This document shows positions 1-4,930 of a stretch of DNA of 8,370 nt, piece by piece. The notes below the pieces were generated by a model, which ran no database searches, was not told the origin of the DNA, and saw nothing but the letters and a program-made list of their open reading frames with translations. The stretch's first letter is position 1; each line of letters opens with the position of its first letter. The position numbers and the translations under genes are program-made. The stretch covers positions 1-8,370 of the forward strand of contig CAAGFF010000030.1 of assembly GCA_900769055.1 (NCBI GenBank), given 5' to 3'. Origin of the DNA: an uncultured Prevotella sp. (GTDB lineage Bacteria; Bacteroidota; Bacteroidia; Bacteroidales; Bacteroidaceae).

Positions 1-28
1 AGGCTCATTTATCGCTCAACATAGGATT

Positions 29-112
29 GCCCAGGTGGCGGAATGGTAGACGCGCACGTTTCAGGTGCGTGTGTCGAGAGGCGTGCAGGTTCGAGTCCTG
101 TTCTGGGCACCA
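29..112 (+). tRNA. tRNA-Leu (anticodon CAG), CCA encoded
   Basis: Reads as a class II tRNA of 84 nt. The acceptor arms GCCCAGG and TCTGGGC pair over seven positions with one G-T wobble, followed by discriminator A and an encoded CCA. The anticodon stem CACGT/GCGTG encloses a loop with CAG preceded by TT, so it reads CUG leucine codons. A long variable arm and a T-arm containing GGTTCGAGTCC are present, as expected for tRNA-Leu. It is the first gene of a tandem tRNA cluster. No promoter can be recognised in the 28 bases before it. Confidence 0.95.
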
Positions 113-127
113 AGTAAAATCAATGAT

Positions 128-208
128 GGAGAGGTGGCGGAATGGTAGACGCGCTACTTTGAGGTGGTAGTGCCGCGAGGCGTGGGAGTTCGAGTCTCCT
201 CCTCTTCA
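128..208 (+). tRNA. tRNA-Leu (anticodon GAG), no encoded CCA
   Basis: Second leucine tRNA, 15 bases after the first. Acceptor arms GGAGAGG and CCTCTTC pair fully with one G-T wobble. The anticodon stem CTACT/GGTAG holds GAG, and the T-arm carries TTCGAGT. The discriminator A at 208 is followed by CCC rather than CCA, so the CCA end must be added enzymatically, unlike in the two Leu(CAG) genes. It is probably co-transcribed with its neighbours. Confidence 0.94.
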
Positions 209-209
209 C

Positions 210-225
210 CCCTGTGGAAACAGGG
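210..225 (+). other. inter-tRNA hairpin
   Basis: CCCTGT (210-215), loop GGAA, ACAGGG (220-225) form a perfect 6-bp stem exactly between tRNA-Leu(GAG) and tRNA-Gly. No T-run follows, so it is not a terminator. It may be a processing structure in the polycistronic tRNA transcript. That role is inferred. Confidence 0.5.
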
Positions 226-229
226 AATT

Positions 230-302
230 GCGGAAATAGCTCAGTTGGTAGAGCACAACCTTGCCAAGGTTGGGGTCGCGAGTTCGAGTCTCGTTTTCCG
301 CT
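230..302 (+). tRNA. tRNA-Gly (anticodon GCC), no encoded CCA
   Basis: A standard 73-nt class I tRNA. Acceptor arms GCGGAAA and TTTCCGC pair perfectly, with discriminator T at 302. The D-arm reads GCTCAGTTGGTAGAGC, the anticodon stem CAACC/GGTTG encloses TTGCCAA (GCC), and the T-arm is GCGAGTTCGAGTCTCGT. CCA is not encoded. Its last 14 nt plus three flanking bases are duplicated 53 bp downstream (see the direct-repeat entry). Confidence 0.96.
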
Positions 303-358
303 CTTTGGAGCAAAACGAGGCTCAAGGTTTATAGCACTGATTCTCGTTTTCCGCTCTT
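289..358 (+). repeat. 17-bp direct repeat of the tRNA-Gly 3' end (att-like)
   Basis: TCTCGTTTTCCGCTCTT occurs at 289-305 (tRNA-Gly end plus three bases) and again at 342-358. Exact repeats of a tRNA 3' end are typical of integrase attachment cores. Only 37 bp lie between the copies and no integrase is present, so this may be a scar of a lost or deleted element, or a local duplication. Confidence 0.6.
290..319 (+). other. hairpin overlapping the tRNA-Gly 3' end
   Basis: CTCGTTTT-CC-GCTC (290-303) can pair with GAGC-AAAACGAG (308-319), giving 12 base pairs with a CC bulge and a short loop. The left arm is the 3' end of tRNA-Gly, so this fold competes with the mature tRNA fold. The same right arm can also pair with the duplicated copy at 343-356. 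No T-run follows directly; a true terminator lies further on at 361-385. Confidence 0.5.
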
Positions 359-360
359 GG

Positions 361-385
361 GACTCAAGAAGTTGAGTCTTTTTTT
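361..385 (+). terminator. Rho-independent terminator after tRNA-Gly
   Basis: GACTCAA (361-367), loop GAAG, TTGAGTC (372-378), then seven T (379-385). This is a perfect 7-bp stem with a U-tract, ending the transcript of the first three tRNAs. It implies that the tRNA-Leu at 399 has its own promoter or depends on readthrough. Confidence 0.85.
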
Positions 386-398
386 ATGCTTTGATTAT

Positions 399-483
399 GC
401 CTAGGTGGCGGAATTGGTAGACGCGCACGTTTCAGGTGCGTGTGTCGAGAGGCGTGCAGGTTCGAGTCCTGTTCTAGGCACCA
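399..483 (+). tRNA. second tRNA-Leu (anticodon CAG), CCA encoded
   Basis: Nearly identical to the tRNA at 29-112, with the same CAG anticodon, variable arm, T-arm and encoded CCA. It differs in one extra T in the D-loop (GGAATTGG instead of GGAATGG) and in a paired change in the acceptor stem: GCCTAGG/CTAGGC instead of GCCCAGG/CTGGGC. The changes keep pairing, so the gene looks functional. It lies between two terminators and is the last chromosomal-looking gene before the accessory genes. Confidence 0.95.
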
Positions 484-495
484 TCATTCGCTGTA

Positions 496-539
496 GGAGG
501 GGGAGCGCAACACAACACGCTCCTCCTCCTCTTTTTTTT
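496..539 (+). terminator. Rho-independent terminator after tRNA-Leu
   Basis: GGAGGGGGAGCG (496-507) pairs with CGCTCCTCCTCC (518-529), 12 bp with one G-T pair, followed by TCTTTTTTTT (530-539). It is strong and placed 12 bases after the CCA end of the second tRNA-Leu(CAG). Confidence 0.85.
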
Positions 540-657
540 ATGACCCATCCAGCAAAATCGCTAACAACGACCCAAAAAAAAGTGCAGCCTCAAACCTTCC
601 CAAAGCAGAACGGGCCGAGGGTTCACCACTGGCAGACGCAGAAATGGGGGAAAAAAA

Positions 658-687
658 CTGTTTATCTGTTTAACTGTAATGACTGTT
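658..687. repeat. CTGTT array A (units spaced 8-8-9)
   Basis: Four units start at 658 (CTGTT), 666 (CTGTT), 674 (CTGTA) and 683 (CTGTT). The unit and the exact 8-8-9 spacing recur at 4376-4405; the two arrays share CTGTTTATCTGTT, though in different register. On the minus strand it reads as AACAG units in the trailer of the primase-helicase gene. Role unknown: protein or RNA binding site, or element-end repeat. Confidence 0.6.
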
Positions 688-708
688 GCGGCCCAGCCCC
701 CCCCTCAG

Positions 709-726
709 TCCCCCTGTTCAGGGGGA
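709..726. repeat. G/C-run palindrome
   Basis: TCCCCCTG, TT, CAGGGGGA form a perfect inverted repeat, preceded by a run of C (695-704). It resembles the dispersed short palindromes of Prevotella-type genomes and is of the same style as those at 3387-3405 and 3576-3598. The family assignment is from memory. Confidence 0.55.
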
Positions 727-735
727 AGAAGCCAA

Positions 736-774
736 GCCCCGGAGGAGGCATGATGTCCTTTGCTCCTCCGGGGC
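736..774 (-). terminator. possible terminator of the primase-helicase operon
   Basis: GCCCCGGAGGAG (736-747) and CTCCTCCGGGGC (763-774) form a perfect 12-bp stem with a 15-nt loop, starting 6 bases after the stop codon of the minus-strand gene. On the minus strand it is followed by TTGGCTTCTT, not a clean U-run. It is either a weak intrinsic terminator or an mRNA-stabilising 3' hairpin. Confidence 0.55.
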
Positions 775-780
775 GTTCTT

Positions 781-2985
781 CTATACGCCTAGCTTCCTCC
801 ACACATTCTCCTGTCCTTCAACCTGTTCGATGTAGCCGCGACTCTTCCACACACGGAGCAGGCTGGCAAGAGGCGACTTGTCCACCCCCTGCCTGCGGCG
901 CACGTGCTGGAGCTCGTCGGAAGTGAACTCGCCGGGAAGCAATGCCAGGAGGTTCTGGGGTCCGGGACGGCGCTGGCAGGCGGTGACCGCCTCGGCATCC
1001 TCGATGGCCTGGCCGAAGAACTTCATCTTGCACCACAGGTCGTACTGCTCACTCCATCGGATGAAGTCCTCCAGTGTCTTGTCCCACTTTTCGCCCTGGG
1101 CCACATAGAGCACCATGGCCTTGAGGAAGGCGATGACATTGCCGCGGAACGAAAGGTTCTCATACACACGCGACTGCGAGAGCCGGGCGAAGTCGGCGTT
1201 CTCGTCCTTCAGCCGGTTGGCGAGAGCCGTTGCCTTGGGGCATTCTATGAGTCCGCGAGCTGCATTGAGGCGGTCGATGTAGGGCTTCAGTTCGGCCTGA
1301 AAACGCTCGTCGTATGTGCCATAGACAGGCATGTCAGAGCCAATCGGACGCTCGGGAATAGTGCAGAAATTGATGCGCGAGATGGGGCCATCCGTCAGCA
1401 CCTTGGCGAAGTACGCCTTGCCCTTCTGGATGGTGGTGGAGGCATTCCAGTTGAAGCGTACGCAGACGGTTTCGCTTACGCTGGCGGTGCCTACACGCTC
1501 CGTGCCGTAGGAGTTCTGAGGGTCGAACGCCAGGCACATGATCTGGAACTGCGACTTGCTGCGTGCGCTCGTCTTCAGGGCGTCGAACTGGTCGATTTCG
1601 TTCATCTGCGTGTAGAGGAAATGCTCCTCGGCCTCCTTCATGCGCTGCACGAATGCGGCATTGGTCATGTCGGGTTTAACGTTCTGGATGACAAGGCCCT
1701 CGGGGCGTTTCTTCTTGTCCTTGTTCGAGCCCTTCGTCTGCATCTCCTCCTTCCACTGGCGCTCCTTCTCGCGGTTCACCCGGTCGCGCTCCACGATGTC
1801 GGCCATGATGTGGCGGATGGGTTCCGCTATGCAGTTCTTGCCGGCACCGGTTCCTGCCATCAGCACATTCATCAGCGTGGCCTCGTGCTCCACATTGTCA
1901 ATGTACTTGAAGCGCGTCTTCCACAGGTGCGCGGCCAGGGCAGGGAACACCGCGTGAGCCACCGCCGGCTGGTAGATCCTGGGAGTCTTGGAGATGAGCA
2001 GCTTCACCAAAGGAGGCAACTTGCCTGGCATTTCGGGAGGAAGAGCACCGTTTCCGCTGCCATCCGTGCCAACCATGTTATCGTCATCGTTATCGTTGCC
2101 GTTCGAGAAAAGCCTTGCCTGTTCAAGTGCCGTCTTCAACAACTTGGGCATCGTCTTATTCTGACTGCGGTTGCAAGCACTCCTGATGGTGTTCATCCAC
2201 TTCTCGCGACTCTCGCCATACGTAGGCAGCACCTCAGCAATCCACATCGGGTCATCGTTGCAGATGTAGCGCAGATGGCACGCCATTGAGAAGATGAACT
2301 GATTACGTGAGCCGTGAGCAGGTACGCCCCCAAGCTGATTCTCCAATGCCTCGATAATAGCGGTGTAAGGGATGCCGTCGTAATCAACCGAATCATTCTT
2401 TTCCTCAGCTGTCACATTCATGTCATTAGAGACATTCGTGTTCGCATCCATTTCGATGGCTTCTGCAGTGAACAGTTCATCATCCAGGTACAGCAAATCA
2501 TCCTCGCTTGCCGTGGTGGTAAAGAACACCCTCGTGATGTCTTTTGCACCCTTATCGAACTCCACGCCCAGCAGGTCGCTTGCCCAGCGCAGGTTATCCT
2601 CCTGCGAAAGCTCTGCCTTGCGCTTGAAAACGAGGTGATAGCCTTCACCACGTGCCGACAATTCCAGCATCAGCAATCCGAGTTCATCCTTCTTCGCGAG
2701 GATGCGCTCTTTCACCTCCTCCATCTGTTCCTTGGCGATGTGGTCCACGTCCATGCCCACGGTGGTGGTCATCCGGGTACTGCCTTTCAGCGTACCATCC
2801 TCGTTAGGCAAGCACGAATAATTCATCTGCAACAGCCGCATCTTGGCATGGCCATTACCATTTCGCACCTGACGCACCATCGCCTTCTGAGCCGACGAAT
2901 CACGCAACTGAAGGTACTCCTCTCTTGTAAGTACTGGGCGCATCATCTTCGCACCCTTCTCGTAATAAATTACAAAACAACTCAT
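781..2985 (-). CDS. primase-helicase: VirE-N/BT4734-like N-terminus plus P-loop NTPase
   Basis: 734 residues. Residues 55-170 resemble the VirE-N/BT4734-like domain of Bacteroidales mobile elements: GMDVDHI (77-83) looks like the first acidic motif of archaeo-eukaryotic primases, with SARGEGYH (110-117) and DITRVFF (149-155) as later motifs. Residues 205-290 look like a helical primase-associated segment. An Asp/Asn-rich linker (295-303) leads to an NTPase with Walker A GTGAGKN (378-384) and a probable Walker B ending NEID (462-465), comparable to DUF3987-type helicases. The last 70 residues look like a winged helix. It probably primes and unwinds the element's own DNA. It is the last gene of a leftward operon. 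The start is uncertain: ATG codons at 2946 and 2943, preceded by GAAGGG, are alternatives. The polymerase assignment is inference; the P-loop is clear. Confidence 0.75.
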   Translation of the reverse strand: MSCFVIYYEKGAKMMRPVLTREEYLQLRDSSAQKAMVRQVRNGNGHAKMRLLQMNYSCLPNEDGTLKGSTRMTTTVGMDVDHIAKEQMEEVKERILAKKDELGLLMLELSARGEGYHLVFKRKAELSQEDNLRWASDLLGVEFDKGAKDITRVFFTTTASEDDLLYLDDELFTAEAIEMDANTNVSNDMNVTAEEKNDSVDYDGIPYTAIIEALENQLGGVPAHGSRNQFIFSMACHLRYICNDDPMWIAEVLPTYGESREKWMNTIRSACNRSQNKTMPKLLKTALEQARLFSNGNDNDDDNMVGTDGSGNGALPPEMPGKLPPLVKLLISKTPRIYQPAVAHAVFPALAAHLWKTRFKYIDNVEHEATLMNVLMAGTGAGKNCIAEPIRHIMADIVERDRVNREKERQWKEEMQTKGSNKDKKKRPEGLVIQNVKPDMTNAAFVQRMKEAEEHFLYTQMNEIDQFDALKTSARSKSQFQIMCLAFDPQNSYGTERVGTASVSETVCVRFNWNASTTIQKGKAYFAKVLTDGPISRINFCTIPERPIGSDMPVYGTYDERFQAELKPYIDRLNAARGLIECPKATALANRLKDENADFARLSQSRVYENLSFRGNVIAFLKAMVLYVAQGEKWDKTLEDFIRWSEQYDLWCKMKFFGQAIEDAEAVTACQRRPGPQNLLALLPGEFTSDELQHVRRRQGVDKSPLASLLRVWKSRGYIEQVEGQENVWRKLGV

Positions 2986-3028
2986 TGTCGTATAGTATTT
3001 TTGTTTCGTGTTCGTATATAAATGTCTT

Positions 3029-3469
3029 TTAGTGTCTCAACTGATACTCTCTGATTGCGTCTGCTGCCTCCAAGGCTTCTCTGCGAATTGCCTCGCTGAT
3101 GTTGATACCCTCGCCAAGGTACACCTTGAGGGTCAACTGGATAGCATCATCCTTTGTCTTGCTTGCCCTTCCGTGCGCCAGCTTCTTGATGAGTGTCGAC
3201 TTCGGCTTCAACTTCGGCTTGCGCACGAAGTCGAACGTGCCGTCGGCCATCTGCTGGGCCATGCCCAGGCCACGGAACTTCTGCACGCGTCCCACAACGG
3301 GATCGTCGGGGGTGAACATGAAAAACTTCCTCTCGTCGTAGTATGCCTGACCGCCAAGCTGTACGTGTACAGGAGCCCCCTCCTGACCTCCCCCCATAGG
3401 GGAGGAATTGATTACTACTGAATTGTTGTCGCAATTGTTCTGGTTGTTGATAAAAATCTTTGTGTCCAT
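3029..3469 (-). CDS. hypothetical basic protein with repeat-derived N-terminal insert
   Basis: 146 residues, family not recognised. Residues 6-16 are Asn-rich (INNQNNCDNNS). Residues 21-33 (NSSPMGGGQEGAP) are encoded by a G/C palindrome and look like an in-frame repeat insertion rather than ancestral protein. The conserved-looking part is 34-146: a Tyr/Phe-rich stretch (YYDERKFFMF), then a strongly basic run (RKPKLKPKSTLIKKLAHGRASKTK), ending in a helical segment with GEGINISEAIRREALEAADAIREY. No membrane segment or signal peptide is seen. Its place between a muramidase-like gene and a primase-helicase, 43 bp from the latter, and its basic charge suggest nucleic-acid binding, but this is only inference. 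No clear ribosome binding site precedes the ATG; a start downstream of the insert cannot be excluded. Confidence 0.65.
   Translation of the reverse strand: MDTKIFINNQNNCDNNSVVINSSPMGGGQEGAPVHVQLGGQAYYDERKFFMFTPDDPVVGRVQKFRGLGMAQQMADGTFDFVRKPKLKPKSTLIKKLAHGRASKTKDDAIQLTLKVYLGEGINISEAIRREALEAADAIREYQLRH
3387..3405. repeat. G/C palindrome inside a coding region
   Basis: CCTCCCC (3387-3393) and GGGGAGG (3399-3405) form a 7-bp inverted repeat around a short A/T-containing loop; a related GAGCCCCCTCC stretch (3373-3383) adjoins it. It lies in frame within the 146-residue protein gene and encodes the Gly-rich NSSPMGGGQEGA segment. Confidence 0.6.
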
Positions 3470-3570
3470 TTTTACTTGATGTTGTTAAGCGAGGAGAAGT
3501 TTCAGAACCGCTGGCCAGCTTTGTTCACATGTGAAGTTCCTCACTTCAACTCAAGTTATACTTTGGTATC
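3470..3570 (-). promoter_or_regulatory. leader with nested palindromes
   Basis: This 101-base gap is the longest between coding regions inside the leftward operon. It holds the perfect 12-bp palindrome TTCACATGTGAA (3524-3535), an overlapping hairpin TGAAGT/ACTTCA (3532-3548), and CTGGCCAG (3511-3518). These could be an operator or an mRNA structure upstream of the 146-residue protein. No convincing TAnnTTTG promoter was found on the minus strand. Confidence 0.35.
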
Positions 3571-4002
3571 TTACTCCCTTTCCCTATTGGGGAGAGGGTT
3601 GGGGAGAGAGGCCTCATATGCCTGCTCAATAAGGGCCTTGTCCTCGATGATGCCGCTCTCCATGTGCGCCATGCTGCGAACAATCTCCACGAGGTCATCC
3701 TTGTCCCCCCAGCGGAGCGCGTGACTCGCGTTGATGCCGGTGGTGCGGCTCACATAGTTGATGTAGGACTGCGTGTTGTTGCCGTCGCTGCTGGGTGCCC
3801 AGCGGGCGATGATCCTGCCGATGGTGTCCTTACCCTTGCCGATGTAGTTGCGGAGCAGCACGAACGCTGCACGATAGCCATACACCCTTGCGGTGAACTG
3901 CACAAACTGCTTATCCGTCTGCTTCTTACGCATACCCACCCACTGGCTCTTGCCATGACGGATGTTGAGCGGGTTGTTGTTTCTGATGCCTCTTGCTTCC
4001 AT
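3571..4002 (-). CDS. muramidase-like protein ('structural protein P5' type)
   Basis: 143 residues. The N-terminus RGIRNNNPLNIRHG (4-17), then QFVQF (32-36), YGYRAAFVLLRNYI (41-54) and RWAPSSDGNNTQSYINYVS (67-85) match a family common in Bacteroidales phages and mobile elements, usually labelled 'structural protein P5' and thought to be a peptidoglycan-cleaving, lysozyme-like enzyme. I am sure of the family likeness, less sure of the catalytic activity. No signal peptide is visible. The ATG at 4002 is chosen over the longer frame because AGGAGG lies 8 bases upstream (4011-4016) and the conserved sequence begins directly after it. The C-terminal tail LPNPLPNRERE is encoded by a G/C palindrome that supplies the stop codon, so the native end was probably replaced. 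Confidence 0.8.
   Translation of the reverse strand: MEARGIRNNNPLNIRHGKSQWVGMRKKQTDKQFVQFTARVYGYRAAFVLLRNYIGKGKDTIGRIIARWAPSSDGNNTQSYINYVSRTTGINASHALRWGDKDDLVEIVRSMAHMESGIIEDKALIEQAYEASLPNPLPNRERE
3576..3612. repeat. G/C palindrome forming the 3' end of the muramidase-like gene
   Basis: CCCTTTCC (3576-3583) pairs with GGAGAGGG (3591-3598) around a 7-base loop, followed by TTGGGGAGAGAGG. On the minus strand it reads as LPNPLPNRERE. This is the style of repeat tail I recall at many gene ends in Prevotella-like genomes. Confidence 0.6.
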
Positions 4003-4010
4003 AGCCGTGT

Positions 4011-4016
4011 CCTCCT
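4011..4016 (-). promoter_or_regulatory. Shine-Dalgarno site deciding the start at 4002
   Basis: On the minus strand AGGAGG lies 8 bases before the ATG at 4002. It is the strongest ribosome binding site in the window, where other genes have weak or no such site. It argues against the 55-codon longer reading frame that would overlap the upstream gene. Confidence 0.75.
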
Positions 4017-4018
4017 CT

Positions 4019-4324
4019 CTATTTGCCAAGGGGCACGATGTCCGTAACCAGGATGTCCTGATACATGGCGCCGCCATGTTCATGCACGGAAAAGCGCAGC
4101 GAAGCCGCCACCACATCACCCGGGCAATACCTGCACTGGGCCGCACCGCCCAGCAGGGTGCCTGCATACTGGTTGCCGAACTTTCCGCCCAGCTCCTGGA
4201 GCACGATGCCGCACTTCATCGTGTGGCCGCTGTCGCTCTTCTGCGACTGTACAGCGAAGGCCTCGCCCTGCTGCACTACTCTGAAAATTGCCTTCATTTT
4301 AGTCGTTCTTGCTAAAATTTGCAT
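4019..4324 (-). CDS. small beta-rich protein, possibly OB-fold
   Basis: 101 residues from the ATG at 4324, which has AGGTG 8 bases upstream; a second ATG at 4297 gives MKAIFRV and may be the true start of the folded part. The sequence alternates predicted strands and turns (KAIFRVVQQGEAFAV, MKCGIVLQEL, GNQYAGTLLG, GDVVAASLRFSVHE, MYQDILVTDIVPL), a pattern compatible with a single OB-fold like that of single-stranded DNA binding proteins. I do not recognise the family. Its place in an operon with a primase-helicase fits an SSB-like accessory role, but this is an inference. It is separated by 16 bp from the muramidase-like gene and is probably co-transcribed. Two Cys (AQCRYC) are close together but do not by themselves make a zinc site. 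Confidence 0.6.
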   Translation of the reverse strand: MQILARTTKMKAIFRVVQQGEAFAVQSQKSDSGHTMKCGIVLQELGGKFGNQYAGTLLGGAAQCRYCPGDVVAASLRFSVHEHGGAMYQDILVTDIVPLGK

Positions 4325-4375
4325 TGAAATTCACCTGGAATTTCCAAATGCAAAAACTGAAAAAAATACTCATAA

Positions 4376-4405
4376 CTGTTCTTCTGTTTATCTGTTATTA
4401 CTGTT
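4376..4405. repeat. CTGTT array B (units spaced 8-8-9)
   Basis: Four CTGTT units start at 4376, 4384, 4392 and 4401, with the same unit, orientation and spacing as array A (658-687). It covers the last codons and stop of the 83-residue gene and extends into the leader of the next gene. On the minus strand the units read AACAG. Confidence 0.65.
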
Positions 4406-4639
4406 CTCGATGATTGCGACTACCTTCGCAAACATCGTCCTCATCACCCTCGACTTCTTGTACGCCTTGCGCTTGCCCTTGGTGATCATCACGATGGTAG
4501 CCTTGCACAGGTCATCGCGCCATTCGTTCTCCAGCAGATGCATCGTCTGCCTCACCTCCTCGCGGCACTCCTGAGGAATCATCGGTGCCAGCTGGTCGAA
4601 CAGAGGGAAGTTCTCATTGTACTTGGGTTTTGTTGCCAT
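4388..4639 (-). CDS. hypothetical small basic helical protein
   Basis: 83 residues, family not recognised. The N-terminal half is mixed and acidic in part (NENFPLFDQLAPMIPQECREEVRQTMHLLENEWRDDL); the C-terminal half is basic (KGKRKAYKKSRVMRTMFAKVV), ending IIENSNNR, where the last codons come from CTGTT array B. No membrane segment is evident. It is the first gene after the Bacteroides-type promoter at 4722-4753, so it leads the operon ending with the primase-helicase. A first, small and basic gene is a common position for a regulator or DNA-binding accessory factor; no helix-turn-helix can be claimed. The ribosome binding site is weak (GGTAAG). Confidence 0.6.
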   Translation of the reverse strand: MATKPKYNENFPLFDQLAPMIPQECREEVRQTMHLLENEWRDDLCKATIVMITKGKRKAYKKSRVMRTMFAKVVAIIENSNNR

Positions 4640-4721
4640 AATGGTTTCTTACCGTTTAGCCCATCGGTCGGGGTTCTTAAAAGATGAATAATAGTAGAGT
4701 CTTTTGACCCTTTTGTCGCTG

Positions 4722-4753
4722 CAAAGGTACGCACTAATACTTACCCCAAGAAA
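4722..4753 (-). promoter_or_regulatory. Bacteroides-type promoter (TACCTTTG)
   Basis: On the minus strand TACCTTTG (4722-4729) matches the Bacteroidetes -7 element TAnnTTTG exactly. A -33-like TTTC (4750-4753) lies 20 bases upstream, near the usual 19-21 spacing to TTTG. It points at the genes from 4639 leftwards. The leader would be roughly 80 bases. Confidence 0.75.
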
Positions 4754-4777
4754 GATAAAACACTGTAAATCAGCTAT

Positions 4778-4836
4778 TGTCCAACGTGTCCAACGACTTC
4801 TCACAATTCTGTCCAACGTGTCCAGTCGCTTGTCCA
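4778..4836. repeat. iteron-like TGTCCA cluster
   Basis: TGTCCA occurs five times in 59 bases, starting at 4778, 4787, 4810, 4819 and 4831. TGTCCAACG is tandem at 4778-4795, and the 15-mer TGTCCAACGTGTCCA is repeated exactly at 4778 and 4810, 32 bp apart (about three helical turns). It lies just upstream of the promoter at 4722-4753 and between two operons, as expected for an operator, activator site or replication iterons. A 70-codon frame across it is not considered a gene. Confidence 0.7.
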
Positions 4837-4867
4837 ATGCCACCCTCCCCAAACTATACATACAGAC

Positions 4868-4903
4868 ACAAAAAAGCCCCGTCCCTGCAATAGGAACGAG
4901 GCT
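4868..4903 (-). terminator. Rho-independent terminator of the RhuM operon
   Basis: On the minus strand AGCCTCGTTCC pairs with GGGACGGGGCT (11 bp with two G-T pairs, loop TATTGCA), followed by TTTTTT. It lies 27 bases after the rhuM stop codon and separates the two leftward operons. Confidence 0.85.
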
Positions 4904-4930
4904 CTATATAAATCGTTAAATGAATAGTGT

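Larger units (their letters stand above)
540..735. other. gene-free junction between tRNA cluster and leftward operon
   Basis: No credible gene on either strand. An open frame that crosses this stretch begins inside the tRNA-Leu and runs into the opposite gene, so it is discarded. The region contains A-runs, the CTGTT array (658-687) and a G/C palindrome (709-726). This would be the expected place for an element end next to the tRNA, but no copy of the tRNA-Leu 3' end is seen here. Confidence 0.5.

Noticed and set aside
29..483. The two tRNA-Leu(CAG) copies as attL/attR of an element
   Set aside because: Only about 370 bp lie between them, filled with other tRNAs and a terminator and no mobile gene. 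They look like a tandem tRNA array.
405..926. Plus-strand open frame starting inside tRNA-Leu
   Set aside because: It translates the tRNA, a terminator and the end of the opposite gene. The product is low-complexity and has no plausible start signal.
2070..2100. ATCGTT-rich stretch as a satellite or regulatory repeat
   Set aside because: It lies in frame and encodes the Asp/Asn-rich linker of the primase-helicase, which is enough to explain it.
904..2289. Long plus-strand open frame (461 codons) opposite the primase-helicase gene
   Set aside because: It is a shadow of the minus-strand gene: its protein is rich in Val, Leu, His and Arg without recognisable motifs, whereas the opposite frame has a clear Walker A and family likeness.
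3423..3448. TTGTT units as a third copy of the CTGTT array
   Set aside because: The units differ and their spacing (12 and 9) does not match the 8-8-9 pattern; they may only reflect Asn codons in the 146-residue protein.
4003..4167. N-terminal extension of the muramidase-like gene
   Set aside because: It overlaps the upstream gene by about 150 bp and does not belong to the conserved family sequence; a strong AGGAGG marks the start at 4002.
4649..4861. 70-codon minus-strand frame between the two operons
   Set aside because: It covers the TGTCCA repeats and the promoter, has repeat-derived composition, and no ribosome binding site was seen.
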